Source of the DNA: a virus
DNA length: 28,056 bases
Strand: one strand, 5' to 3'
IMG/VR virus record: IMGVR_UViG_3300011118_000025
Span: 1-28,056 of that record
In this document: one piece after another, positions 21,366-28,013 of the stretch
How positions within the stretch are numbered: the stretch's first letter is position 1
Layout of the letters: every line of letters begins with the position of its first letter
Translations under genes and position numbers: made by a program
Notes under the pieces: model-generated
Databases searched by the model: none
Seen by the model: the letters and a program-made list of their open reading frames with translations, nothing else
What the model was told of the DNA's origin: nothing

Positions 21366-22477
21366 CACTCGTCCCCGAACAGGTCGGGCAGCTCGTCGTC
21401 TGACTTCTCCTGGGCGTTGGCCGCGGGCGGCGGCGGGGGCGTTGCCGGCGGGGGCGTCGGCGACTGGAGCGCCTGCCGCTCGGCGTCCGTGAGGGCCGCG
21501 TCCTCGCCCTTGAGCGCCTCGACCTGTCGCGCCGCCTCGGACTGCGTGGCGGGGTCCGCCTCCTCGGCCGGCAGGGGCGGCGCGCCGTTGCTGCCGAGCA
21601 TGGCCGCGACCTGCTCGTTGCGGCTCTGGCCGGCGTCGGCGTCCACCCAGATCGCGTCGGCGTCGGCGTCGCCCTCCGCCTCCGCCTCGCGGGCCAGGGC
21701 GTCCGCCATCTCCGGGCTCAGGGGCAGCCACTTGCACAGGGCCTTGCACACGGTCTTGAGCGACATGGGGATGTAGTCGGTCACCCACGGGCCGTTGTCC
21801 TTCGCCCGGCTGCGCTGCCGGTGGCTCTCGACCTCCGCCATCGTCATCACGCGGAAGTCCTTCGCGCCCGTGCGGTAGGCCACCACGGCGTAGACGTAGC
21901 GCAGGTGCTCCTTGTCCTTCCGGGCGTCGGGTGACGCATTCGGCCGGTGAACGAGTCTCTGCTCGAGCCCCTCCTCGTACTCGAACTCGTCGCCCTCGAA
22001 GACGGCGACGGCCTTGATGTAGTCGATCTCCCCGCTGCGCCTCGCCAGGTCGCAGAGCCCCAGGTAGCCCGGGATGAACACGGCCTCGTACACGTCGCGC
22101 CGCATCTCGCGGCTCAGCCGGCCGTTCTTGAACGGGACGAGGTAGCCCCTCGCCAGCAGCCCGGAGCAGTCCAGCCCCAGGATCGCGGACTCCATCAAGC
22201 CCTTGAGGATGCTGGCCTGCGTGCATCGCAGTAGCATCGGCTGGCGGCTGACCGCCGTGATCGCCATGCGCGTCAGACGCTCGACGCTGATGTGCCGCGG
22301 CGCCGCCTTGCGCATGGCCTGCTTGAACTCCCTCCTCTCCAGCAGCCCCTTCAGCAGGCCCGGCTCTTGCAGAGGGGCATTGGCGTGGTAGGGCACCGGC
22401 GCGTGGTTCTCCGCCCGCTGGATCGCTCCGCCGGCCGGCTTGCCCTTCTGCGTCTTCTTGGTCGTGGTCGTGGTCAT
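21365..22477 (-). CDS. recT: RecT single-strand annealing protein, 370 aa
   Basis: Residues about 50-250 carry the RecT core: RLTRMAITAVSRQPMLLRCT, SILKGLMESAILGLDCSG, GYLVPFKN and FIPGYLGLCDLARRSGEI, followed by MSLKTVCKALCKWLPLSPEM. RecT anneals complementary single strands during phage recombination and works with the exonuclease encoded just upstream. The C-terminus (280-370) is a long Pro/Glu-rich tail ending in an acidic stretch (DDELPDLFGDE), as in many RecT proteins that bind SSB-like partners. The start is one base after the YqaJ stop. Confidence 0.92.
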   Translation of the reverse strand: MTTTTTKKTQKGKPAGGAIQRAENHAPVPYHANAPLQEPGLLKGLLERREFKQAMRKAAPRHISVERLTRMAITAVSRQPMLLRCTQASILKGLMESAILGLDCSGLLARGYLVPFKNGRLSREMRRDVYEAVFIPGYLGLCDLARRSGEIDYIKAVAVFEGDEFEYEEGLEQRLVHRPNASPDARKDKEHLRYVYAVVAYRTGAKDFRVMTMAEVESHRQRSRAKDNGPWVTDYIPMSLKTVCKALCKWLPLSPEMADALAREAEAEGDADADAIWVDADAGQSRNEQVAAMLGSNGAPPLPAEEADPATQSEAARQVEALKGEDAALTDAERQALQSPTPPPATPPPPPAANAQEKSDDELPDLFGDE

Positions 22478-22478
22478 G

Positions 22479-23339
22479 TCAGAGCCCTTTCTTCTTGTGG
22501 CGCAGGACGCGGTAGGTGGATTCTGCCACCGTGTACTCGCCGCGTTGCTGCTCGTAGTAGGTCACGGCCCCCGCCTCCCCGCACAGGGCGGCCTCCGCCT
22601 GGCCCATCGCCTCGATGATGTCCGCCTGAAGCTGCTCCTTGTGCTTCTTGGCCACCGTGGCCTCGGCGCGGGCCTTGAGCCAGTCGGCCACCAGGTCGGG
22701 CGCCACCTGGCCGACCTCGCCGGGGACGCGCTTCAGCAGCTTCACACTCGCCGGCGATGCCGAGCCCTCGGGGCGGCGCTGCTCCTCGACCAGCTTCCAG
22801 AAGTCCGTGGCGCCCTCCACGATCCGCTCGCAGATCGTCACGGACCTGGGCACGTGGTACAGCAGGAAGCCGCGCCCGCCCACCAGGGCCGGCACGTGAC
22901 AGATCGGCCTGTCCGTCACGAGCATGTGTACCTGGCACTGAATGAGCACGTGGGGCGGGACCTCGTCGCTCGCCTCGGCGCCCCACAGGTTGTCGGCCTC
23001 CACCCACGGGCGGACGATCGCCGCCGTCTTGGCCTCCACCGGCTCGCCGCTGGCGGAGACGATCCCGTCGATGTTGGCCATCAGGGGCTTGGGCCCCTCG
23101 ACCGCCACGGCCCGGCGCAGCTCGCCGAGGCGGCCCTCGGCCCACGCGAGCAGCACCGGCTCCAGCAGGTTGCCCGCCTGCATGGCGTTCGTGGGCTCGT
23201 CGCGTTCCACCAGCCGCCCGGTCTTCTCCATCCACACATCCACGGCCGTGCGCCACGGGCTCAGCCCGAGGACGGCGGCCACGTCGCTGCTGCCCAGGTG
23301 GCTGCGTCGCAGCAGCCGTTGCGTCTCAGTCAGTGGCAT
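22479..23339 (-). CDS. YqaJ-type viral exonuclease, 286 aa
   Basis: The YqaJ motifs are intact: GSSDVAAVLGLSPW at 16-29, catalytic E60 in GNLLEP, D91 in NIDG, and E102-x-K104 in VEAKT, the PD-(D/E)xK active site. The enzyme digests one strand of double-stranded ends to feed RecT annealing. The C-terminal 80 residues are helical and charged. AAGGAG precedes the ATG at 23339. It overlaps the end of the small gene upstream by 10 bases. Confidence 0.92.
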   Translation of the reverse strand: MPLTETQRLLRRSHLGSSDVAAVLGLSPWRTAVDVWMEKTGRLVERDEPTNAMQAGNLLEPVLLAWAEGRLGELRRAVAVEGPKPLMANIDGIVSASGEPVEAKTAAIVRPWVEADNLWGAEASDEVPPHVLIQCQVHMLVTDRPICHVPALVGGRGFLLYHVPRSVTICERIVEGATDFWKLVEEQRRPEGSASPASVKLLKRVPGEVGQVAPDLVADWLKARAEATVAKKHKEQLQADIIEAMGQAEAALCGEAGAVTYYEQQRGEYTVAESTYRVLRHKKKGL

Positions 23340-23536
23340 GATTGTGCTCCTTTGCGTCTGTCCTTGGCGCCGCCCCGCCTGTCGCCCGCTGCGACCAGAA
23401 TCCTCAGTGCGGCGATCTCGACCTGTCTCTCCCTCGCGCTCAGCTTGCCTTGGGCCGCACGCCCCAGCAGGTAGTGCAGGGCCCTGCCGGCCATGCCGAG
23501 CGCGGCGATCCGGTGCGTGGGGGCTCGTCTGCCCAT
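23330..23536 (-). CDS. Small basic protein, 68 aa
   Basis: Coupled by TGATG to the HTH gene upstream and overlapping the exonuclease start. A basic helix (HRIAALGMAGRALHYLLGR), then an Arg/Lys-rich helix (LSARERQVEIAALRILVA). Cationic helices of this size commonly bind nucleic acid, but no family is recognised. The translational coupling on both sides supports reality. Confidence 0.55.
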   Translation of the reverse strand: MGRRAPTHRIAALGMAGRALHYLLGRAAQGKLSARERQVEIAALRILVAAGDRRGGAKDRRKGAQSCH

Positions 23537-23757
23537 CAGGGCACCTCCCGCCGGATGTGCCGGACGAGGCGCCGGCGGATCCGCCGGCGCGAGCGACGGA
23601 CCCACCAGCGCGAGCGGCCGAGGACCTGGGCGATCTCCCGGTCGCTGAGATGGCGATCGTCGGCGGTCAGCAGCAGCAGCAGGCGATCGGAGCGGGGCAT
23701 GGCCTCGATCGACTCCCGCATCACGGCTCGCGCTCTGTCGCGCCATCGCCCGTTCAC
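23536..23757 (-). CDS. Sigma-region-4-like HTH protein, 73 aa
   Basis: GTG at 23757 has GAGGAG five bases upstream, so it is preferred to the longer open frame that runs into the gap. RSDRLLLLLTADDRHLSDRE followed by IAQVLGRSRWWVRRSRRRIR is a sigma-70 region 4 or LuxR-like helix-turn-helix with an Arg-rich recognition helix. It could be a small regulator or DNA-binding subunit. It heads the cluster ending with RecT. Confidence 0.65.
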   Translation of the reverse strand: MNGRWRDRARAVMRESIEAMPRSDRLLLLLTADDRHLSDREIAQVLGRSRWWVRRSRRRIRRRLVRHIRREVP

Positions 23758-24142
23758 GCGATCTCCTCGGCGAGGAGCTTGTGCCAAAGGAGCCCGAGGC
23801 CCTGTGCCCCGGGCACTGCCGCCGTGCCGGGGCTTAGCTTTCAGCAAACCGGTGTTGGCCACAGGGCACGGCGGCCCAAGGGCCCGCCGCCGATCGCTCG
23901 ACGACGAGCCCGCGAGGATACGACCTGGGGCGCTCTCGGAGTTGGACCGGACGGCGGGAGGGATCGGCCCGCCGGCAGCCGCTGCGCGCCCCGCGCGGGC
24001 CCGGCAATGTGGCTGGTGCCGGGGAAAGGAGGACGGAAACCCGGCGCCGGGCCCACGGGATCGAAGGGGACGGGGGCAACCGCAGGGTGGTTCCGCCGCA
24101 GAGCGGCGCGGCGCGCCCCGTCCCGCTATTCGGATGTCACGG
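23758..24142. other. 385-base non-coding gap with inverted repeats
   Basis: No frame reads like a protein. Inverted arms GCCGCCGTGCC (23818-23828) and GGCACGGCGGC (23865-23875) match perfectly. CCCTGTG (23800-23806) and CACAGGG (23860-23866) form a second pairing. The two right arms overlap by two bases, so the stems compete. No clear promoter or T-run terminator is seen on either strand. It separates the ATPase/HhH genes from the recombination genes. Confidence 0.45.
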
Positions 24143-24745
24143 TCAGGCGACGGCCTGGCCGGTCGGCTTCGGGGGCTCCGGGTGCTCCGTCAGCCACGCC
24201 TTCTCATGGCCGTCCAGGAGCGTCTCGATGCGCTGGGCCGTCTCGCGGCCGATGCCGGGAATCGCCTTCCACCAGTCCTCCTTCGCGATCCGCCAGTCCC
24301 GCAGCTCCTTGAACGTCTGAATGTCGCCGTCCATGAGGCGCTTGACGGGGATGCGCCGTCCGAGCTGGCAGATCGGCGTGGCGTAGAAATGCGCCCGCTC
24401 CTTCTCCCACTCCACCCGCGTCGCGGCCTCCGAGTGGCGGGCCGGCTTGGCGCCCTTGCCGGCCTGCCGGTTGGCGTAGTCGATCAGCGGGCCCGTCGCC
24501 GGCTTGCCGCGATGGGTGATCCGCTGGACGAGGTCCAGGACCGCCTGGCGGGCGAGGTCGGTCTGCTTGCGGGCCTCCTTGGCCCGCTCCGTGGCCGCCT
24601 CGCTGACGACCAGCTTCGCCAGGTAGGTCTCCTCGGCCTCGCCGAGTTGATCGAGCAGCTCCGGCGGGACGCGGTCCTTCTTCTGCGCCTCCTCCGTCGC
24701 GGGTGCCGCCCCGCCGGAGCCTGATTGCCGTCTGCGTTTGCGCAT
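24143..24745 (-). CDS. Helix-hairpin-helix protein, 200 aa
   Basis: ATG 24745 has AAGGAG eight bases upstream and the membrane peptide stops 10 bases before. The C-terminal third has a helix-hairpin-helix DNA-binding motif, AIPGIGRETAQRIETLL (about 160-178), preceded by KELRDWRIAKEDWW. The N-terminal half is highly charged and helical, with a Lys/Arg start (MRKRRRQSGSGGA). HhH modules bind DNA non-specifically through the backbone, often in repair factors. It lies next to a Rad50-like ATPase gene, so a joint role in DNA-end processing is inferred. Confidence 0.7.
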   Translation of the reverse strand: MRKRRRQSGSGGAAPATEEAQKKDRVPPELLDQLGEAEETYLAKLVVSEAATERAKEARKQTDLARQAVLDLVQRITHRGKPATGPLIDYANRQAGKGAKPARHSEAATRVEWEKERAHFYATPICQLGRRIPVKRLMDGDIQTFKELRDWRIAKEDWWKAIPGIGRETAQRIETLLDGHEKAWLTEHPEPPKPTGQAVA

Positions 24746-24755
24746 GCGTTGCTCC

Positions 24756-24848
24756 TTATGCGTTGTGCTTCCAGCGGCCAAGCGCGACGACGATCGTCAC
24801 CACGCCGATCGCCAAGACGAACCATCCGACGAATCGCTCGGCGGTCAT
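24756..24848 (-). CDS. 30-aa single-pass membrane peptide
   Basis: ATG 24848 overlaps the stop of the Rad50-like gene (ATGA) and the stop precedes the next ribosome site. The sequence MTAERFVGWFVLAIGVVTIV continues VALGRWKHNA: one hydrophobic helix of about 20 residues with a positive tail. This gives a small, coupled membrane peptide. Function unknown. A tie between the ATPase and the membrane or a cell-killing role would be guesses. Confidence 0.55.
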   Translation of the reverse strand: MTAERFVGWFVLAIGVVTIVVALGRWKHNA

Positions 24849-26233
24849 GCCGTCTGCCCCTGGGCGATCAGCTCGCCGCCGTGGATCTCCAGGCAGCTGC
24901 CCTCGGCCACGCGCGCCTGGATGATCTGCCAGCCGTACTCCGTCGCGACGCGCTCGAGCATCCCGAGCCGCTCGGCGTCCAGCGCCTCGCCGTTGTCGAT
25001 GAAGATGGTCTTGAGCTCGGGCCGCTGCGCCATCGCCAGGACGATCGCCACCAGGAAGCGCCGGCTGCCGGAGGCGTTCGCCAGGGGCAGGCCCTTCCAG
25101 GTCAGGCCGGCCTCGGTGATCCCCAGCCCCTTGACGCGCGCGGCCAGCTCGCTGCCGGCCAGCAGCTCGCCGGCCTGGCGGTCGATCCCCTCCATGCGCT
25201 TGGTCAGCGCCGCGGCCGCCTCGCGCTTCCGAGCGATCTGGCGGTCCAGCTCGCGGGCCTGGCGGTTGCGGTCCACGGCGGCGTTGATCCGCGTGGCGCT
25301 GGCGATCGCCGTGTCCAGCTCGTCGGCCGGCTGTACCTCGGCCACGTGGAGCATTCGCTCGTTGAGCTCCTCCCGCGCGGCCTCGATCTCCGCCCCGTCC
25401 GCCTCGTCGCTCTCCCGCCCGCTGGCGACGAGCTGTTCGCGGGACTGCCTCGCGGCCCGCAGCTCCGCCTCCAGGCGCTCGATCTGCTGCTCCAGGTCGG
25501 CGTAGCGCAGCTTGAGCTGTCGGCGCTTCTCGGCTCGCTTCTGCTCGAGCATGTCGATGCGCCCGCGCCGCTGCTCGACGTCCTGTTTGGCGTCCCAGAC
25601 GGCCCTGTTGTGGGCCTCGACCCCCTGGCGTTTGGCGATGAGGGCCTCGACGTCGACCTCCTCCGTGCCCGCGTGGGCGTCCGTCTCGATCCCCTGGCGG
25701 CGGGCGGTGAGCTCCCGGAGCGTGCGGTTGGCCTCGGTCCGCTCGTCGTAGGCCTTCTCGCGCTGGGCCTGGACGTGTTCCCACGACTCGCGGCAACCCG
25801 CGGCGTCCAGTGCGCAGAGGACCTGCTCGCCCGCCTTCATCCGCTCGAACGCCAGGGGATCGGCCATCCGCGCCGTCAGGGCGCTGAGGACCTCCTGGGG
25901 ACGCCGCACGTGGCCGCCGTCGGCGCGCGTCAGGCGCAGGCGCCAGTCGATCCGCCCGCCCTCCGTCCGGCGGATCGTCCGGTGGATCGTGAGGGTCTCG
26001 ACCTCCCCGTCGCCGAGTGTCAGGTCGATCTCCCCGCGATCGGAGCCCTCCCGCAGCGGGTCCGCCAGTGCGGGCAAGCTCGTCGGTCCGAGCAGCCCGG
26101 CCTGCGTGCTGGCCAGCAGGGAGGACTTGCCGCACTCATTCGGCCCCTGGATGCTGACCAGGCCCTGGGCGAGCTGGGCGTCGATCGCCTCCAGCCCGAG
26201 GATGTCGCGAACGTGAACCTCTGTGATGTGCAT
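24845..26233 (-). CDS. Rad50/SMC-like AAA ATPase, 462 aa
   Basis: ATG 26233 has GGAG seven bases upstream. Walker A GPNECGKSS is at 30-38, and ANASGSRRFLVAIVLAMA near 380 corresponds to the ABC signature. Walker B is LKTIFIDNGEAL (about 407-418), where the usual Glu after Asp is replaced by Asn in IFIDNGEAL. Between them (about 140-350) is a long coiled coil rich in Arg, Glu, Gln. This is the layout of phage Rad50/SbcC-type ATPases. At 462 aa it is about half of Rad50, so the coil is short. A nuclease partner is not seen adjacent; YqaJ is the nearest. Confidence 0.85.
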   Translation of the reverse strand: MHITEVHVRDILGLEAIDAQLAQGLVSIQGPNECGKSSLLASTQAGLLGPTSLPALADPLREGSDRGEIDLTLGDGEVETLTIHRTIRRTEGGRIDWRLRLTRADGGHVRRPQEVLSALTARMADPLAFERMKAGEQVLCALDAAGCRESWEHVQAQREKAYDERTEANRTLRELTARRQGIETDAHAGTEEVDVEALIAKRQGVEAHNRAVWDAKQDVEQRRGRIDMLEQKRAEKRRQLKLRYADLEQQIERLEAELRAARQSREQLVASGRESDEADGAEIEAAREELNERMLHVAEVQPADELDTAIASATRINAAVDRNRQARELDRQIARKREAAAALTKRMEGIDRQAGELLAGSELAARVKGLGITEAGLTWKGLPLANASGSRRFLVAIVLAMAQRPELKTIFIDNGEALDAERLGMLERVATEYGWQIIQARVAEGSCLEIHGGELIAQGQTA

Positions 26234-26273
26234 GGCCAATCTCCTTTCCCCCCCGCGTGTCTCGATCCAGCCA

Positions 26274-26672
26274 CTATTCGACCGCGAGGCGCAGGCGGGC
26301 GGGGCCATTGGGGGACGCATCCGACCCCGGCGGTCGCCCGGTTGTGGCACGGTCCCGGGAGCGCCCTGTTGCTCGGCGCGCCGCCTGTGCCCGCCCGCGC
26401 CCTCGCGGTTCCAACCCGTTGCTGTCGAGGCGGCCGATGGCCGCCATGAACTCGCTGAGGAGGTAGCGCCGCCGGCCGTGCGCCCCGCGGCGGACCAGGC
26501 CCGCCAGCTCCTCGAGGGCGTCGAGGTAGGCGTAGGCGCTGGTGCGCCCCAGCCCCGTGATCCGGCAGACCTCCGCGATGCCGATGAGGCGGTCGAGGCC
26601 GGCCGTCTCGAGGGCGGCCAGGCGCTCGTCGATCCGCTCGAGCTGCTCGGCGATGTGGTCCAGCGTGGTCAT
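26274..26672 (-). CDS. HTH protein, 132 aa
   Basis: Start overlaps the ribbon-helix-helix gene (ATGA). Residues 30-78 hold a helix-turn-helix (GIAEVCRITGLGRTSAYAYL, EELAGLVRRGAHGRRRYLL) like MerR/AlpA-type small regulators. The N-terminus is a coiled-coil helix (IAEQLERIDERLAALETA) likely for dimerisation. The last 45 residues are Arg/Gly/Pro-rich and disordered. A phage regulator or excision-type accessory is plausible. Confidence 0.7.
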   Translation of the reverse strand: MTTLDHIAEQLERIDERLAALETAGLDRLIGIAEVCRITGLGRTSAYAYLDALEELAGLVRRGAHGRRRYLLSEFMAAIGRLDSNGLEPRGRGRAQAARRATGRSRDRATTGRPPGSDASPNGPARLRLAVE

Positions 26673-26836
26673 CCCTCGCGCTCGGCCTCCAGCTCGTCGA
26701 GTCGCCGGGTCAGCATGACCTGGGCGGCCCCGGAGGGCAGCGCGCCGGTCTTGGTGGCGTACCGTTTCAGGCGCAGCCAGAGGTCCCGCTTCACGTTGAT
26801 CTGGTGGTACTCCTTCTTCCTTCTCTTGCGTGGCAT
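26669..26836 (-). CDS. Ribbon-helix-helix regulator, 55 aa
   Basis: ATG 26836 has GGAGG six bases upstream. The Lys/Arg N-terminal arm, one strand (EYHQINVKRDLWLRLKRYA), a turn and a second helix (SGAAQVMLTRRLDELEAE) fit the Arc/CopG ribbon-helix-helix fold, which dimerises and reads inverted half-sites. It is the first gene after the promoter and repeated half-sites at 26888-26938, so autoregulation is likely. It is a candidate binder for the matching operator at 13981-14000. Confidence 0.75.
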   Translation of the reverse strand: MPRKRRKKEYHQINVKRDLWLRLKRYATKTGALPSGAAQVMLTRRLDELEAEREG

Positions 26837-26887
26837 CAGAGGCCTCCCTGGCTTAGACACGGTATAGCTGGGCAATCCCAGCCCAAA

Positions 26888-26938
26888 GGATTCTTAGGGC
26901 AGGGGGAATCCACTGTCAAGGGATTTTATGGGAATCTC
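26888..26938 (-). promoter_or_regulatory. Early leftward promoter with repeated operator half-sites
   Basis: Minus-strand -35 TTGACA (26914-26919) with -10 at 18 bases (AAGAAT, 26890-26895) or 17 (TAAGAA). Half-sites: GGATTC (26888-26893), GAATCC (26906-26911), GGGATT (26920-26925) and AATCTC (26933-26938). The block from TGTCAA through CACA matches that at 13975-14003 with one small gap and one change. It drives the leftward early genes from 26836. Confidence 0.75.
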
Positions 26939-27029
26939 ACACAAAAAATGGGAATGACTGCCCTACCATAGAGATGGAGGCCGGAGACAATGGAGGAGCC
27001 GGCAAGCGCCAGGCTAGCCCGGGAGAAGC

Positions 27030-27320
27030 ATGATCAAGCGCACCTACGATGTGGACGAGGCGATCGCGGCGGCCTTCGAGCAATGGGTGGATCGGCGGAT
27101 GCTCGTCCGCCGGCGCGTGGTCGAGGCCCTGCTGATCTACGTCACGACGCTCGGGGCCGAGGAGTTCACCCAGCTCGCCGAGGGTCTGCGAGAATGGCAG
27201 GAGCGGCAAACCGAAGGCGAGGCGGTCGAGGCGCACGCCGAGGCGGCGGTCCTGGCCGAGGCGGACAGCCCGCCAGCCGCTCGACGGCGCGGAGGACGCC
27301 GCAAAGCTGCTCGAGGCTGA
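27030..27320 (+). CDS. Putative small DNA-binding protein, rightward, 96 aa
   Basis: The only plus-strand gene with a plausible start here: GGGAGAAGC precedes ATG 27030. DEAIAAAFEQWVDRRMLVRR and VVEALLIYVTTLGAEEFTQL suggest a short helical, ribbon-helix-helix-type protein. Residues from about 75 are Arg/Gly-rich and may only mirror the opposite frame. It diverges from the leftward early operon across 26837-27029. A regulator is inferred. Confidence 0.55.
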   Translation: MIKRTYDVDEAIAAAFEQWVDRRMLVRRRVVEALLIYVTTLGAEEFTQLAEGLREWQERQTEGEAVEAHAEAAVLAEADSPPAARRRGGRRKAARG

Positions 27321-27408
27321 GCCAGCCGAGCCAATAGGCGATGCTCCCGGCGAGGGCATCGCGATCGGCGTGTCGCATGCGCGAAAGACAAACAGCAACC
27401 CGTTTCAT
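27166..27408 (-). CDS. Possible minus-strand small protein, 80 aa, overlapping
   Basis: ATG 27408 has a near-perfect ribosome site (GGAGG six bases upstream) and begins MKRVAVCLSRMRHADRD, then SIAYWLGWLSLEQLCGVLRA, which is strongly helical and protein-like. The rest is Pro/Arg-rich and shadows the plus-strand gene at 27030-27320, with which it overlaps tail to tail. Either only the first half is selected or the whole is real; the ribosome site is the main support. Confidence 0.4.
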   Translation of the reverse strand: MKRVAVCLSRMRHADRDALAGSIAYWLGWLSLEQLCGVLRAVERLAGCPPRPGPPPRRAPRPPRLRFAAPAILADPRRAG

Positions 27409-27751
27409 TGCCGTCCCTCCGGCTGGGTCCCCGCAGCACGAACCTTCCGAGGCACATCCCGATGATACCGCGCAAGGGCGGCGGCGCCAATGGGCAATCC
27501 TGGCCGTGGGCTACCTGCTGGTGGCGATGTGGTTCTGCGGCACGGCGATCCACTTCTGGAGCGCCTACCTGGCCTGGCGGCATTGGGGCGTCGGCTGGGG
27601 CATCGCGACGCTGGCCGTGCCCGGCATCGGCGACATCGTCGCGATCGTCGCGGCGTTCTGGTGGGGCGAGTGGGCCTACCTGGCGCTGGTCGCCGTCTGG
27701 ATCGTGGTGGTCTTGGGGGCCAGTCTCGTGCGGGCGGTGACGAAGCGGTGA
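27377..27751 (+). CDS. Putative small membrane protein, 124 aa
   Basis: Three hydrophobic segments (WAILAVGYLLVAMWFCGTAI, then GWGIATLAVPGIGDIVAIVA, and LALVAVWIVVVLGASLV) with short polar loops suggest an inner-membrane protein. No ribosome site supports the ATG at 27377 or one at 27341, and its N-terminus overlaps the minus-strand gene above, so the start is uncertain. Lysis or superinfection functions are often small membrane proteins, but nothing specific can be claimed. Confidence 0.45.
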   Translation: MRERQTATRFIAVPPAGSPQHEPSEAHPDDTAQGRRRQWAILAVGYLLVAMWFCGTAIHFWSAYLAWRHWGVGWGIATLAVPGIGDIVAIVAAFWWGEWAYLALVAVWIVVVLGASLVRAVTKR

Positions 27752-27790
27752 GGTTTCACCATTTGGTTTCACACCTGGAAGCGCAACGGC

Positions 27791-27840
27791 CGGACGCGAC
27801 CGGGCGCAGCCGGATGCGTCCGGACGCCAGCGGCTGCGAC
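27791..27840. repeat. Five phased 10-bp repeats next to the tRNA fragment
   Basis: Decamers cggacgcgac, cgggcgcagc, cggatgcgtc, cggacgccag and cggctgcgac run without gaps. The common core is CGG(A/G/C)(C/T)GC. The step equals one helical turn. They lie about 95 bases before the tRNA fragment, where integrase arm sites or bending sites often lie. Also GGTTTCAC occurs twice at 27753-27772. Confidence 0.6.
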
Positions 27841-27933
27841 AGGTTCTGTGGACATCGCGGCTTGCCGGCGCCGCCGAGGCAACCCTGGGCAGCGCCACGG
27901 CTTGCCCGTTCCGCGCTGCGGGGGGCCCGAACC

Positions 27934-27977
27934 GACTCTTAATCAGCGGGTCGTAGGTTCGAGTCCTACACGGCGTA
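27934..27977 (+). tRNA. 3' half of a tRNA-Lys(CUU), probable attachment-site core
   Basis: Anticodon loop CTCTTAA (CTT at 27938-27940), stem arm TCAGC, variable GGGTC, T arm GTAGG-TTCGAGT-CCTAC and acceptor arm ACGGCGT are present. The 5' half is not: the bases before the loop (ACCGA) pair badly with TCAGC, and no acceptor or D arm precedes. Such a 3' fragment is what a tyrosine integrase leaves or carries (attR or attP) when it uses a tRNA gene with crossover near the anticodon loop. Confidence 0.75.
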
Positions 27978-27984
27978 GTGATAA

Positions 27985-28013
27985 GCCCCCGCAATACCGG
28001 GAATTGCGGGGGC
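27985..28013 (+). terminator. Hairpin after the tRNA fragment
   Basis: GCCCCCGCAAT (27985-27995) pairs perfectly with ATTGCGGGGGC (28003-28013) around a seven-base loop, followed by only a short TTT after GCGC. It looks like a tRNA-gene terminator moved or kept with the 3' half, and is symmetric enough to act from either side. Confidence 0.6.

Noticed and set aside
27900-27977. Complete tRNA gene
   Set aside because: Acceptor 5' arm and D arm are missing and the anticodon stem 5' side does not pair.
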